A stretch of DNA of 47,013 bases from Vibrio sp. S9_S30 (GCF_014694455.1 NZ_JAAUWT010000024.1:1-47013); one strand, 5' to 3'. Shown: positions 8,423 through 17,362, counted from the stretch's first letter. Notes: a model not told the origin generated them from the sequence alone. Numbers and translations: made by a program.

Positions 8423-8683
8423 TTATTTTAGAGGGTCGTTGTCTGGCAACGCATTATGAATCCAAAGTGCCAGCCTGTGTTTGATGTTTGCGCCGTCAAG
8501 CTTGCTGTCGGGTAATGGGGTGATCTGTTTGGCATCGACCAAAAATAGGTAAATCGCTTTTACTCTGAGGGGTTGCGGTGACTGAGGAAGGTCAAAGCCT
8601 TGCATCTTTGCCATCTTGCCAGCAATCTCAAGTGCCTTTTTAACCAGTTTATCTTCATTATGAAGCTTAGCGCTTTTTGCCAT
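8423..8683 (-). CDS. DUF5062 family protein
   Basis: 86 residues, basic and helical, starting MAKSAKLHNEDKLVKKALEI, with AIYLFLVDAKQITPLPDSKL in the middle and ending in DNDPLK. This agrees end to end with the DUF5062 family, a small cytoplasmic protein found across Vibrionaceae with no known role. The site aggat lies 7-8 bases before the ATG. It has its own terminator. It is one of the best lineage markers in this part of the window and shows that ordinary chromosomal genes sit among the acquired ones. Confidence 0.85.
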   Translation of the reverse strand: MAKSAKLHNEDKLVKKALEIAGKMAKMQGFDLPQSPQPLRVKAIYLFLVDAKQITPLPDSKLDGANIKHRLALWIHNALPDNDPLK

Positions 8684-8856
8684 TGATAGAATCCTCTTCT
8701 TCGCTTGAACTAAGAATACCTTAAGTGTTACAAACGGCGTGTTAGTAAGTTCTCATATTGACAAGATTACGCCACATCCCCAAGCAACTGAATGAAAAGT
8801 AACCATAATTGATCATCTTCTACATTAAGTAGTGAGTCTCGCATATTTCACTCAAA

Positions 8857-8962
8857 GAGTTAAAGAAACACTTCGAGTTAATAGAGATATTGAGAGTTAA
8901 TAGAGATACTGAGAATTAAAGAGATACAGAGAGTTAAGGAGATATGAAGAGTAAAGAGACAG
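8857..8962 (+). repeat. Degenerate tandem array, about 18-bp unit
   Basis: Five to six imperfect copies of a gagttaatagagatactga-like unit, with copies reading gagttaatagagatatt, gagttaatagagatact, gaattaaagagataca, gagttaaggagatatg and gagtaaagagacag. Almost pure purine on this strand apart from the t's. Copies grow less alike toward the right. No gene overlaps it. Confidence 0.75.
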
Positions 8963-9229
8963 AAAACGTTAAAAAACACCAAGAATTCCCTCAATAACTC
9001 AGCAGAATTGCCCCAGATACCTATGTGAAGACAAGTTAGTTAAAAAAATCGTCAATTCAAACCCACGTCACTGAAGCATTTAACAACCCATCAATAAGTT
9101 ACGTTATTTTGCGAGTCATTTACAAAATGCAGACGAGCGATATTGTTGCTGTGATATCAGCTTGATAGTTTGGAAGTAGAACAATCAAAATAAGAGTATT
9201 GTTTTGTTTTCTTTATGAAAATTTTGGCG

Positions 9230-9397
9230 GAACTTGGGAAGTATTACCGCCTTTGTATAGACGTAACGAAGGCTTGTACGCCAGCGATACGTAGTCAGCA
9301 GGTTAGAGAGGATAACGGATTTTTGAATAATGGCTTTTCTGACAGAGTTAACGGCATGGATAATAAAGTGATTTTTGGCTAAATCGATACCATTTAC
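9230..9397 (-). pseudogene. IS110-family transposase, N-terminal remnant
   Basis: On the minus strand from 9397 the frame reads VNGIDLAKNHFIIHAVNS, then QKSVILSNLLTT. GIDLAKNxFxxH with the catalytic Asp is the opening block of IS110-type DEDD transposases. The start codon is missing, and after about 45 codons the reading no longer looks like the family. It is a small fossil of an element otherwise absent from the window. Confidence 0.6.
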
Positions 9398-9518
9398 ATG
9401 AGAAAAGTAGACATGACATCTTCAATATTGATGGATATCTCATCAGTGTAGCAAGTATTCGTTACAGAGAATCCATGTATTCTCAAGTTTTTTAATGACT
9501 CAAAATATAAGGAATTTC

Positions 9519-10523
9519 ATGACTCTAGTTTACCTTCTTGATTTTGATTACGACAGGGAAGCATCGAATAAGAATAAGGCAAGTTACGCTAAACGTTTTA
9601 AGAATTGGTGTCGACGGTGTTTTTCGTGGCAAAACTACCCTGTCTTGAAGAAAGATGTCCACGTTGATTTTGAGAATGGATTTGAAACTCATCTTTTCAA
9701 TGATAGAGAGAAGCTTCTAAAAGGTCTTAAAAAGAGAAAACCCGATATCCTATTATTCGATTTGTTTTCTAACTCCGAATCTGACGCGTGTTATGAAGAT
9801 CTCATTGTTCATAAAGAGCTGGATGATACAAAGTGTGATGTTGAGCTAGCACTATTAGATCTACAAGCCACTCGACAATATGCTCGAAGAGTCCTAAAAA
9901 GAAAATGCCACCCTACAGGGTTAGAAGAAATTGAGTATTTAATTTGTTCGTCTGACATTGACGTTGATTTTCCAATAGCAATATTTAGCAGATTTGGACG
10001 ACATCTTCTTAGTACAGAAGACATGTTGAAAGTACAAAAATATGGTGGGTATTTTGTATGGAAGGATAAGAAGAAATCCATTGATAGATATGTTAATGGC
10101 TTTGGAAAACGTGAGAGACTCTCTATTTCTTCTGTCATTAGTGCGTATGAAGAAAATATATCCAGGTTTGACAAGTCACTTTTGAAAGAAAGACAAAAAA
10201 TTGTAAGATTAGAAAAGAAAATTAGATTTAATAAGTTGTCAATGGTTGTTGAATATACTTTTGTCCTTGCCATTATTTGTGCCGCATTAATACACGGTAA
10301 AGAATGGTTCGATCCTGGCGTCGTGAAATCAGCTGCAATTATCAGTGATATACTTTCATTCAAATACTTATCTCCATTTATGCTTTTAACGGCCATAATA
10401 TACGCTGTTCTGATAAAAATTAGAGGTAAAAATATGGGCATATTATTGGAAGCCCATCGGTATAGTACAAATTTGGTCAATGATTTAGTCAGCAGCAGAA
10501 TTAAAAACGTCTCTAAAGAGTAG
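9519..10523 (+). CDS. Unrecognised membrane protein with receiver-like N-terminal domain
   Basis: About 334 residues from ATG 9519, which has aagga 5 bases upstream; an in-frame ATG at 9495 lacks such a site. The first 190 residues look cytoplasmic, with an acidic LLDFDYD near the start, KPDILLFDLF placed like the phospho-acceptor strand of a receiver domain, and later GGYFVWKDK. A charged coiled-coil-like stretch (KERQKIVRLEKKIR) leads to two membrane segments (EYTFVLAIICAALIHG and SPFMLLTAIIYAVLIKI), then a short basic tail. The sensor-then-membrane shape resembles effectors of some defence systems, but I do not recognise the family and assign no function. It is AT-rich, lies beside an IS110 remnant and stands alone. 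Confidence 0.55.
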   Translation: MTLVYLLDFDYDREASNKNKASYAKRFKNWCRRCFSWQNYPVLKKDVHVDFENGFETHLFNDREKLLKGLKKRKPDILLFDLFSNSESDACYEDLIVHKELDDTKCDVELALLDLQATRQYARRVLKRKCHPTGLEEIEYLICSSDIDVDFPIAIFSRFGRHLLSTEDMLKVQKYGGYFVWKDKKKSIDRYVNGFGKRERLSISSVISAYEENISRFDKSLLKERQKIVRLEKKIRFNKLSMVVEYTFVLAIICAALIHGKEWFDPGVVKSAAIISDILSFKYLSPFMLLTAIIYAVLIKIRGKNMGILLEAHRYSTNLVNDLVSSRIKNVSKE

Positions 10524-10830
10524 CCATCACTTACACCTAGACTGAGTCTGTGTTATCTGATCGCAATAATATGCAGGAATGCCGAGCTGCAACGAGGTAA
10601 AGGGAAATACTCAATAACGCCTTACTTAAGAAAACCAATCTGCATGTTCTGATCGATAACGATTTTCTTCTGGGACACGTGATCTGGTCTCACGTCCACC
10701 TCATTTCAAATAGTCATCCTATCTGGCTCATGAATGCATATGTTTTGTAAAATGATCGATCTTTTCGAAAATGTTACATAGCACCTTATGCTCCAATGTG
10801 GCATATTAACTGCGAATAATTATTGAAATT
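10524..10830. other. Spacer, nothing recognised
   Basis: About 300 bases after the membrane protein. No terminator with a T-run, no repeat and no convincing coding segment. Confidence 0.4.
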
Positions 10831-10866
10831 GTGAGGTTTTATATGAATGTGAGGTTTTATATGAAT
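10831..10866 (+). repeat. 18-bp perfect tandem duplication covering ribosome site and start codon
   Basis: The unit gtgaggttttatatgaat occurs at 10831-10848 and 10849-10866. Each copy holds a GAGG ribosome site and an in-frame ATG (10843 and 10861), so the gene has two starts. Confidence 0.95.
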
Positions 10867-11283
10867 AAATGTTTATTCGCTGCATTGGGCATTGTTTTTG
10901 CCACCAATGTATACGCGACGGAGCTGGAGGATATCGATTGTTCTCACATCGAAGGTCGATGGGTTGCAACGGACGCTTCCAAGTTAGAAATGCATGTTAC
11001 GGATCCCCAATCAGAGGCTTGCGGATCTGACTGCACTACACTAACTATGAGATATTCGTTATCTCCAGGAGTCGAGAGCATCGCGAAAATATATTGCCAT
11101 GAAGGTCAAGCTGGCGTTAAAAATCAAGGTCCGATGGTCTTATCTTTTGAAGGTGCACAAGGAGGTCATTCCATTGGTACGTTTAATAGACAGTTGAACC
11201 TTTTATGGGCTGGGGTTTTACCTAAAGATGACAATGGAAAGTGGATACCAAAAATGGACAGTTATTGGTTCGAAAAGAAGTAA
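10861..11283 (+). CDS. Small secreted protein, function unknown
   Basis: 140 residues from ATG 10861. The signal peptide MNKCLFAALGIVFATNVYA is cut before TELED. The upstream ATG at 10843 would add MNVRFY, and GTG 10831 four more residues; the downstream start gives the cleaner signal peptide and has gagg 7 bases ahead. The mature protein has four Cys (IDC, EACGSDC, YCHEG), which suggests disulfides, and ends SYWFEKK. The size fits a small periplasmic beta-rich protein, but no family is recognised. It has its own terminator. Confidence 0.65.
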   Translation: MNKCLFAALGIVFATNVYATELEDIDCSHIEGRWVATDASKLEMHVTDPQSEACGSDCTTLTMRYSLSPGVESIAKIYCHEGQAGVKNQGPMVLSFEGAQGGHSIGTFNRQLNLLWAGVLPKDDNGKWIPKMDSYWFEKK

Positions 11284-11305
11284 TAGCTAAACTCGTTCCG
11301 CCGCC

Positions 11306-11337
11306 AATACCGTCCTTTTGGGGCGGTATTTCATTAT
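11306..11337 (+). terminator. Terminator of the small secreted protein gene
   Basis: Stem aataccg-cc/gg-cggtatt with a tttt-rich loop, followed by tcattatt. Confidence 0.7.
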
Positions 11338-11371
11338 TAACACGACCAAAAGAGTTCAAAAATAAAATTAG

Positions 11372-11428
11372 GGTACACTCACTCAATAGCTCTCACTCAA
11401 TAGTTTCTTAAATTGCCTGTCTTTGTTT
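11372..11428 (+). mobile_element. RAYT element scar D (edges only)
   Basis: A tacactcactc edge that resembles the 5' motif, then a 14-bp tandem repeat (ctcactcaatagct, 11379-11406), then ttcttaaattgcctgtctttg (11405-11425), which matches the 3' edge of scars A and B. Everything between the edges is gone. The rest of 11284-11638 is the terminator and upstream region of the tricorn-type gene. Confidence 0.5.
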
Positions 11429-11638
11429 CTTTATACTTATTTCTTTTACTGTTTTTTTAACAAAACAGCCCTAGTTGCGCGGGTTGTTGTTTTTGCTTGT
11501 TCTCTAGACTTAATGCAACAGTGATGCTCATGCGAACTCCGTAAATAAACGCGCTTATAAGGTTGACCAATCACCCAGAATAAACAATAACTATCCATAT
11601 CTTGATAACTATTCATTCTGTAAACAGAAGGAACCGAT

Positions 11639-14600
11639 ATGGGTCAATCTCGGCACTTTGTGCTTCTTGTTGCTTTAATTTCTGGCGCTTATTCGCCTGC
11701 TCACGCGATGCAAACTGTGTCAGCCGACACTGCTCAATCAGATGCACCACTATGGTTAAGACACACAGCATTATCACCGGATGGCAAGCAACTGGCCTTT
11801 ACCTACAAAAGTAAAATCTTTTTGGTGCCCAGTGAAGGGGGTGCAGCCCGCGCTATTACAAACGGTGATTTCTATCCTCACAGTTTAGTGTGGGGACCAG
11901 ACAATCAAACCTTGGCATTTGCCGCCAACCCTTATGGTGACGATGACGTCTTTACCGTCTCTCTCAAAAGCGGAAAGATGATTCGTCACACTTACCATTC
12001 TGGACCGGACATTCCCACTTCGTTTACAGAGAATGGTGAAGCGCTGCTTTTCAGTACAACCCGTATATCCAGTAAGGAACAGGATTTTTACAGCTTGCCT
12101 GAGTGGTCACTGAGTCCGTTGGGGAACCACCTATACCGTGTTGAGCTGGAGTCTCAAAATGCCTCGGCAACCCTTGCGGTACCGGCCAAACATGCCGTTT
12201 GGAATAAAGATGAAAGCAAGTTGATTTATAACTCTCCTCACAAAGATCAACCATTTCGTAAGCATCAGCGCTCTTTTTCTGTGCCAAACGTTTGGCTTTA
12301 TGATCGAGCAACAGGAAAACACCAACAGCTCACAGAAAACAGAGTGGCAGCTCAACACCCAATATGGAACAGTGACCAAACAGGTTTCTATTATCTGAGT
12401 GAAGCCGACGGCAATTTCAACGTTTGGCTATATCACTTAGCCACCGCTGAAAAAACCCAAATTACGCATTTCGATACGCATCCGGTTCGTCATCTAACGG
12501 TTGATGACCGTGATAACCTCGCGTTTTCTTATCATGGTGAAATATACACCCTCAAAAAGGAAGAATCCGAGGCACGTAAGATAAACATTAGCATCCATGA
12601 TTTTTCGCCAATGGAAAGCCAATTACTGTATGCCAGCACAACGACGGGGTTTGCCACTTCGGAATCGGATCAAAGCGAAATACTTCTAAATTCGTATGGT
12701 GATGTCTATGCCTATAACAGTGATACATCGGCTGTTAAAGCGCTGACCAAAACTATTGAAGAAGAGAAACACGTTAATTTCACTCCAGACGGTTACGGCG
12801 CAGTCTACAGTGCGTTACGAAATGGAAGATGGGGTTTGTACACGACTTATTCTGTTACGCAAGAAGAGCGTTTGTCTGATGCCATTACTAGAACAGAAGT
12901 ACCACTGCTGGTATCGGATGACCACGACATCACATTCCCCAAGTATTCCCCAGACGGAAACAAACTCGCTTTTGTGGTAGATGGACGAGCCCTTCACGTC
13001 CTTACCTTAAACAAAAGCGAAGAAGAGCCCTCTAGTGAACAAGTCAAGGAGACGACGCTGGATGAGGATAAATCAGTCGATCTGGGAATAGAAGTTATCT
13101 CTCCCGACCTGATAAGTCTTTTATTATTTGGCATCCATTACTCTTGGTCACCGGACTCTTCTCAGCTGGCGGTGCAAGTCATCCCCAATCCGTATTCCCA
13201 CCAGATCCACGTTGTCAAAGCTGATGGCAGCAAACCTTCCGTGAATGTTTCACAAAGCGGATTTATTAACGCGGCACCTAATTGGAGTGCCGATGGACGA
13301 GTCCTTTATTGGGCGACCACTAAATACGGTATGAAATCTGTCTCGGGAGATGATCTTGACATGACAATAAGTGGTGTGTTTGTCAACAGTAAAGCGAAGA
13401 AAGACTTCAAAGATAATATTGAATGGCCAGACGAAGGCGAACCACTACCAAGTTACGCTTTCAACGAAAACAACACCGAATACAGAAAAGCATTCCATTT
13501 GCCATTTTCAAAAGGAGTGTTGGTGGCACACTTGCTGGGTGACCATTTATTGGTCGTGGATGTCGAGCCTAACTTTTCTGGTGAGAATAGAACTAACGCA
13601 TTTATCTACAATATCCGAACTCAGGAGACTCGCTCGGTATTTTCTGACCAGCCAGAAGCGAAAGCAGTATACGTTTCAGAAGATCAGGATTTCGTTTATC
13701 TACTCACTGAATACTACATTATCAAAATGGATACGAGTTCTGGGAACCCCACCTATTACACCATTGAACTGCCAGTTGAATTTGAAGCAGAGCCAAGACG
13801 AATTGCCGCATTTGATCAGATAGTTCGTCAAACCAAGGAGCAATACTATCGCCCCGACATGGGCAATGTGGACTGGGATTTTTACAGCAAGAGCTATAGA
13901 AAATTTCTGCCACACATCAACAATAACCGAGACTTCGCGGAAGTACTCAGTGAACTCTACGGAGAGCTCAATGCCTCTCATACTCATGCTTTCGGGAGTC
14001 CTGCGTACAGCATGCGCTACGACGAGACGGCATCGCTTGGGCTAATCTTCGCGGAAAACATTGCAGGTAACACTGAGTTTGTGGAGGGAACACCCAACCA
14101 TCAAGGGCTGGTTATCCGGGAGATATTACCCAGTGGCCCAGCAGATGTTGAAGACATCGTACTTAAACCCGGAGATAAGGTCATCGAAATTAATGGTAAC
14201 CCAGTCTCTAATTTAGCAAGCCTTTCCAAAGAGTTGAATAATAAGACAAACATGCCTGTTTCCGTAACCTTACAACGAGGTGAAGAGCACCAATGGCATC
14301 AAGAAATCACCCCCATCAGCCTCAATGAACAATACTCGATCATAGCAAAGCGCTGGGAACTGGAGCGCCGAAATTATGTTCTGGAGAAAAGCGACGGTAA
14401 AGTTGGCTATGTCTACATACCAGAAATGAATTCAAGCAGCTTTGAACATCTTTTCGCTGAGGCGTTAGGGCGATTACGCAACACCGAAGCCTTGATCATT
14501 GATGTACGATTTAATGCTGGCGGTGACCTTTCCAACACGCTCATTGAATTCCTTACCGCTAAGAAGGTTGCTGACGTTGTGCCTAGAAAAGGCATACCAT

Positions 14601-14962
14601 CCTCAGATGCCGGTCGCCGTAGCTGGTTAAAACAGTCGGTCGTTCTTGCGAATGCGGCTTCGTATTCCGATGCTTCAGCGTTCAGCCAGTACTATCAGGA
14701 TATGAATGTTGGTCCTATTGTGGGTGAACCCGTTCCGGGGACAGGAACTGCTGTTAATACCGCAAGTTCGCCAGTCTACCCAGACATCAGTTCCACCTAC
14801 CCATTTTTGCCTGTTAAAACAGCGGATGGTCGCTACTATGAAAACCTAGAACTTATTCCAGACGTTCAGGTATTCAACCGACCTTCAGAAGTAGAGCGCG
14901 GCATCGATAGTCAGCTTGATGCGGCAATTGCAACCGCACTGAAACAGATTCAGACAAAATAA
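11639..14962 (+). CDS. Periplasmic tricorn-type S41 protease
   Basis: 1107 residues with a signal peptide ending AHA-MQ (about 23). Residues 30-700 are beta-propeller repeats of the TolB/PD40 type (LSPDGKQLAFT, WGPDNQTLAFA, YSPDGNKLAFV, WSPDSSQLAVQ). A helical core then carries ASHTHAFG (His781, His783). A PDZ domain covers about 820-880 (GDKVIEINGNPV), and an S41 serine-protease domain about 920-1085 contains DVRFNAGGDL and SYSDASAF, with Ser1010-Asp1011 placed like the nucleophile pair of tricorn. Family members degrade peptides inside a large ring. The propellers screen substrate entry, and PDZ plus S41 form the active site. The signal peptide puts this one in the periplasm, unlike cytosolic archaeal tricorn. 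Single gene with its own terminator. Confidence 0.85.
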   Translation: MGQSRHFVLLVALISGAYSPAHAMQTVSADTAQSDAPLWLRHTALSPDGKQLAFTYKSKIFLVPSEGGAARAITNGDFYPHSLVWGPDNQTLAFAANPYGDDDVFTVSLKSGKMIRHTYHSGPDIPTSFTENGEALLFSTTRISSKEQDFYSLPEWSLSPLGNHLYRVELESQNASATLAVPAKHAVWNKDESKLIYNSPHKDQPFRKHQRSFSVPNVWLYDRATGKHQQLTENRVAAQHPIWNSDQTGFYYLSEADGNFNVWLYHLATAEKTQITHFDTHPVRHLTVDDRDNLAFSYHGEIYTLKKEESEARKINISIHDFSPMESQLLYASTTTGFATSESDQSEILLNSYGDVYAYNSDTSAVKALTKTIEEEKHVNFTPDGYGAVYSALRNGRWGLYTTYSVTQEERLSDAITRTEVPLLVSDDHDITFPKYSPDGNKLAFVVDGRALHVLTLNKSEEEPSSEQVKETTLDEDKSVDLGIEVISPDLISLLLFGIHYSWSPDSSQLAVQVIPNPYSHQIHVVKADGSKPSVNVSQSGFINAAPNWSADGRVLYWATTKYGMKSVSGDDLDMTISGVFVNSKAKKDFKDNIEWPDEGEPLPSYAFNENNTEYRKAFHLPFSKGVLVAHLLGDHLLVVDVEPNFSGENRTNAFIYNIRTQETRSVFSDQPEAKAVYVSEDQDFVYLLTEYYIIKMDTSSGNPTYYTIELPVEFEAEPRRIAAFDQIVRQTKEQYYRPDMGNVDWDFYSKSYRKFLPHINNNRDFAEVLSELYGELNASHTHAFGSPAYSMRYDETASLGLIFAENIAGNTEFVEGTPNHQGLVIREILPSGPADVEDIVLKPGDKVIEINGNPVSNLASLSKELNNKTNMPVSVTLQRGEEHQWHQEITPISLNEQYSIIAKRWELERRNYVLEKSDGKVGYVYIPEMNSSSFEHLFAEALGRLRNTEALIIDVRFNAGGDLSNTLIEFLTAKKVADVVPRKGIPSSDAGRRSWLKQSVVLANAASYSDASAFSQYYQDMNVGPIVGEPVPGTGTAVNTASSPVYPDISSTYPFLPVKTADGRYYENLELIPDVQVFNRPSEVERGIDSQLDAAIATALKQIQTK

Positions 14963-14979
14963 AAAAAGTCAAAAAGGAT

Positions 14980-15005
14980 AGGCGAGCTTCACAGCTCGCC
15001 TTTCC
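14980..15005 (+). terminator. Terminator of the tricorn-type gene
   Basis: 8-bp GC-rich stem aggcgagc/gctcgcct with a 6-base loop, then tttcc. A run of A's before it suggests it may also work in the other direction. Confidence 0.65.
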
Positions 15006-15092
15006 ACCCAACCACTGCCTGCCTACGGATCTTTCGTCGCGATTAAAGCCCAGAAACTCGAACAAAATCCCCCCTAAACAGGTCAACCGATC

Positions 15093-16091
15093 CTAAAGCT
15101 TGATCAGAAGTTTGCCTTTGTTTTCGCCTGTAAAGAAAAGGTTCATTGCCGACATGGCGCTTTCAAGCCCATCCAATACGTGTGTTCTGAACTTAATTTG
15201 ACCATTCATCACATACGGTGTGAGCCTTTCTAGCAATTGAGGCATTTGGTGAAAGTGATCAGGTATAGCGAAGCCTTGTACCGTGATCCGTTTTTTAATT
15301 AAAGGTATCCAGTTAGGTCCTGCCAAGGGTTCCGAAGTGGTGTAGTCGGCGATCATGCCGCATACAACAATTCTTCCATGGGCATTCATACGGTCAAATA
15401 TGTGGTGTTGAATCGGCCCGCCCGTATTTTCAAAAAAGACATCCACGCCATCTGGGGTTAATGATTCAAGCTGAGATTTCAAATTGTCTTTCTTGTAATT
15501 GATCGCGCCATCAAAACCAAGTTCATTGACTATCCAACTCGCTTTTTCATCGCTTCCAACCACGCCAATAACGCGCAAGCCTTCCGCTTTCGCCAGTTGC
15601 CCGACGATAGAACCAACGGAGCCAGCCGCACCAGTGACCACCAATGTTTCCCCAGACTGAGGCTGACCGACATTAAATAGCCCGTGCGTTGCCGTTAAAC
15701 CCGGCAGAGCGAAAACAGAAAGTGCCATTTCTGCATCGATGTTATTCGCCACTTTGTTGATACCCTGACCATTGGTTAGCGCGTATTCAGTCCAACCCAT
15801 CATCCCCATCACTTTGTCGCCCACAGCAAACTCAGGGTTTTCAGACGCAACGACTTCACCAAATCCGCCAGAGCGCATACGCGAATTTAACGCCACAGGG
15901 GGAATATAGCTGTCCTCATCGGCCATCATCCAACCAATCATGGCGGGATCCATCGACATATGTGTCTGTTTAATCAGGAATTGACCTTCGGTGAGCGCTG
16001 GGATCTCATTCTCAACAACTGTAAACAGATGCGGTCCGATAGGGCTGCCGTCTGGACGTGCGGTAAGCAAAATTTCTGTATTTAGCGTCAT
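15093..16091 (-). CDS. NADP-dependent alkenal/2-alkenone double-bond reductase family protein
   Basis: 332 residues from ATG 16091, which has ggag about 6 bases upstream; 15 further in-frame codons upstream have no such site. Zinc-free medium-chain dehydrogenase fold: TRPDGSP-type start, MDPAMIGWM, a Rossmann motif VTGAAGSVGSIVGQLAK for NADP, and NLFFTGENKGKLLIK at the end. This places it with the YncB/CurA/leukotriene B4 12-hydroxydehydrogenase group, which reduces activated C=C bonds. A LysR regulator is encoded divergently 95 bases away and probably controls it. Confidence 0.85.
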   Translation of the reverse strand: MTLNTEILLTARPDGSPIGPHLFTVVENEIPALTEGQFLIKQTHMSMDPAMIGWMMADEDSYIPPVALNSRMRSGGFGEVVASENPEFAVGDKVMGMMGWTEYALTNGQGINKVANNIDAEMALSVFALPGLTATHGLFNVGQPQSGETLVVTGAAGSVGSIVGQLAKAEGLRVIGVVGSDEKASWIVNELGFDGAINYKKDNLKSQLESLTPDGVDVFFENTGGPIQHHIFDRMNAHGRIVVCGMIADYTTSEPLAGPNWIPLIKKRITVQGFAIPDHFHQMPQLLERLTPYVMNGQIKFRTHVLDGLESAMSAMNLFFTGENKGKLLIKL

Positions 16092-16186
16092 GGTTTTCTC
16101 CTTAGATCGTACCAGCAGTATTGCACAATGATTCATTTCCCAATAGGCTGCATTGAGCGAATCACCTTTGCTTTAAAGGCAATAAT

Positions 16187-17098
16187 ATGGACAAACTAAA
16201 AGCACTATCCTACTTCGTAGAAACGGTAGAAAGAGGCAGTTTCTCTTCCGCCGCGAGCCGTTACCATGTGCCTGCCTCTTCCATCTCACGGCGAATCGCC
16301 GATCTCGAAGCAGAGCTTGGTGCGCAGCTACTTGTGCGAAACACTCGCTCCATCTCACTGACTGAGGTGGGCAAACAATACTTCCAACAAGCACAGCACA
16401 TTATTGAGCAAGTGAGCCTGTCTGATCAGCTTGTTAAGCAGTATCAAAGTAAACCAACAGGTGTCTTAAAAATCAGCGCAATGGTGGGGTTTGGTGAACA
16501 CATCCTTTTACCCATTCTCGACGACTTTTCTCAACTCTTTCCCGACGTGATCCTAGATGTCGTGTTAAGTGATGAGCTTTCAAAACTGGAAAAGGACGAC
16601 GTGGACATCGCCATTCGCGGGGGCTACGCACCAAACGAACGCGTTGTCGCCAAAAAGCTAATGAACAATGACTTCGTTGCCGCCGCTTCCCCCATTTATA
16701 TTGAGCGAAATGGGCAACCTACCTGCACTTCCGAGCTCGTTCATCATCAAGGCCTGTTTTTTAAAACGCCTGTTGGTCCAACGCCTTGGCTAAGTGAAAT
16801 TGATGGTCGGTGGCAAGATGTATCTGGAACATTGAAACTGGTCAGTAATAACGGGCAATGGCTTCTAAATAAGGCTATACAAGGTGAAGGTATATTAATG
16901 CTGCCTAGGTGGGCACTCCAACCGAGTTTTGATTCTGGCGTATTGCAAGAGTTAGTTTTTGATCAACCCTTGCAAATAAGCCATGGTGGGGACTTTGCCA
17001 TTTTCCTACTTTATCAAAAGCTCGAATACTCCATTCCCAAGATTAAAGCCGCTGTGGACTTCATTAGTGATCAAGTTAAGCGCCAGTATCCCAACTAA
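16187..17098 (+). CDS. LysR-family transcriptional regulator
   Basis: 303 residues. The N-terminal winged helix-turn-helix (residues 1-60) reads FSSAASRYHVPASSISRRIA, then LEAELGAQLLVRNTRSISLT. The effector-binding half has the usual type-II periplasmic-binding-like strands (DVDIAIRGG, AIQGEGILMLP). It is the CrgA/AaeR-like type often found divergent from an oxidoreductase. The 95-base gap to the reductase gene should hold its operator; an attg-ca-caat element near 16120 is a candidate only. The site aaagg lies 7 bases before the ATG. Confidence 0.85.
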   Translation: MDKLKALSYFVETVERGSFSSAASRYHVPASSISRRIADLEAELGAQLLVRNTRSISLTEVGKQYFQQAQHIIEQVSLSDQLVKQYQSKPTGVLKISAMVGFGEHILLPILDDFSQLFPDVILDVVLSDELSKLEKDDVDIAIRGGYAPNERVVAKKLMNNDFVAAASPIYIERNGQPTCTSELVHHQGLFFKTPVGPTPWLSEIDGRWQDVSGTLKLVSNNGQWLLNKAIQGEGILMLPRWALQPSFDSGVLQELVFDQPLQISHGGDFAIFLLYQKLEYSIPKIKAAVDFISDQVKRQYPN

Positions 17099-17100
17099 TC

Positions 17101-17362
17101 TTTGCCATGGCATCTCAGCACTTTCTAGATACAACAAACTACCCTTTGGCGCTTCCTTTGAAAAAGCATTGAGATCGAGATATTCAGTGTTCAAACAATG
17201 GGGCGGTGTGTCCCAACATACACCGAGTAACCGCTCTTGTAGGCAATAACCCGATTTCGGCTTCACGAGCCATTTCCACTGTGTCTTGGTGTCACTTTCT
17301 AATATAGCGTGAGGGTTGTCCAATAGGCGGCCAAGTTGTTGTGTGCTTATCGGGGACTAACT
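17101..17362 (-). pseudogene. Possible gene remnant, unrecognised
   Basis: The minus-strand frame after a TAG near 17362 reads QLGRLLDNPHAILES, WKWLVKPKSGYCLQERLL and PKGSLLYLESAEMPW. Residue choice looks protein-like until about 17100, where it runs into the antisense of the LysR gene. No ATG with a ribosome site is present. It could be the broken tail of a gene, or chance. Confidence 0.3.

Larger units (their letters stand above)
8684..9518. other. Long gene-free stretch with a repeat array and a transposase remnant
   Basis: About 830 bases. It holds the purine-rich tandem array (8857-8962), an IS110 transposase remnant on the minus strand (about 9230-9397) and the upstream region of the next gene. 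The rest has no conserved reading frame that I can see. Confidence 0.6.

Noticed and set aside
8857..8962. CRISPR array
   Set aside because: Units are contiguous and degenerate with no unique spacers, and no cas genes are near.
9809..10480. 223-codon open frame antisense to the receiver-like membrane protein
   Set aside because: Complete overlap with a plus-strand gene that has a good ribosome site; composition looks like the mirror of that gene.
13371..13823. 150-codon frame inside the tricorn-type gene
   Set aside because: Shadow of the main frame, without domain or ribosome site.
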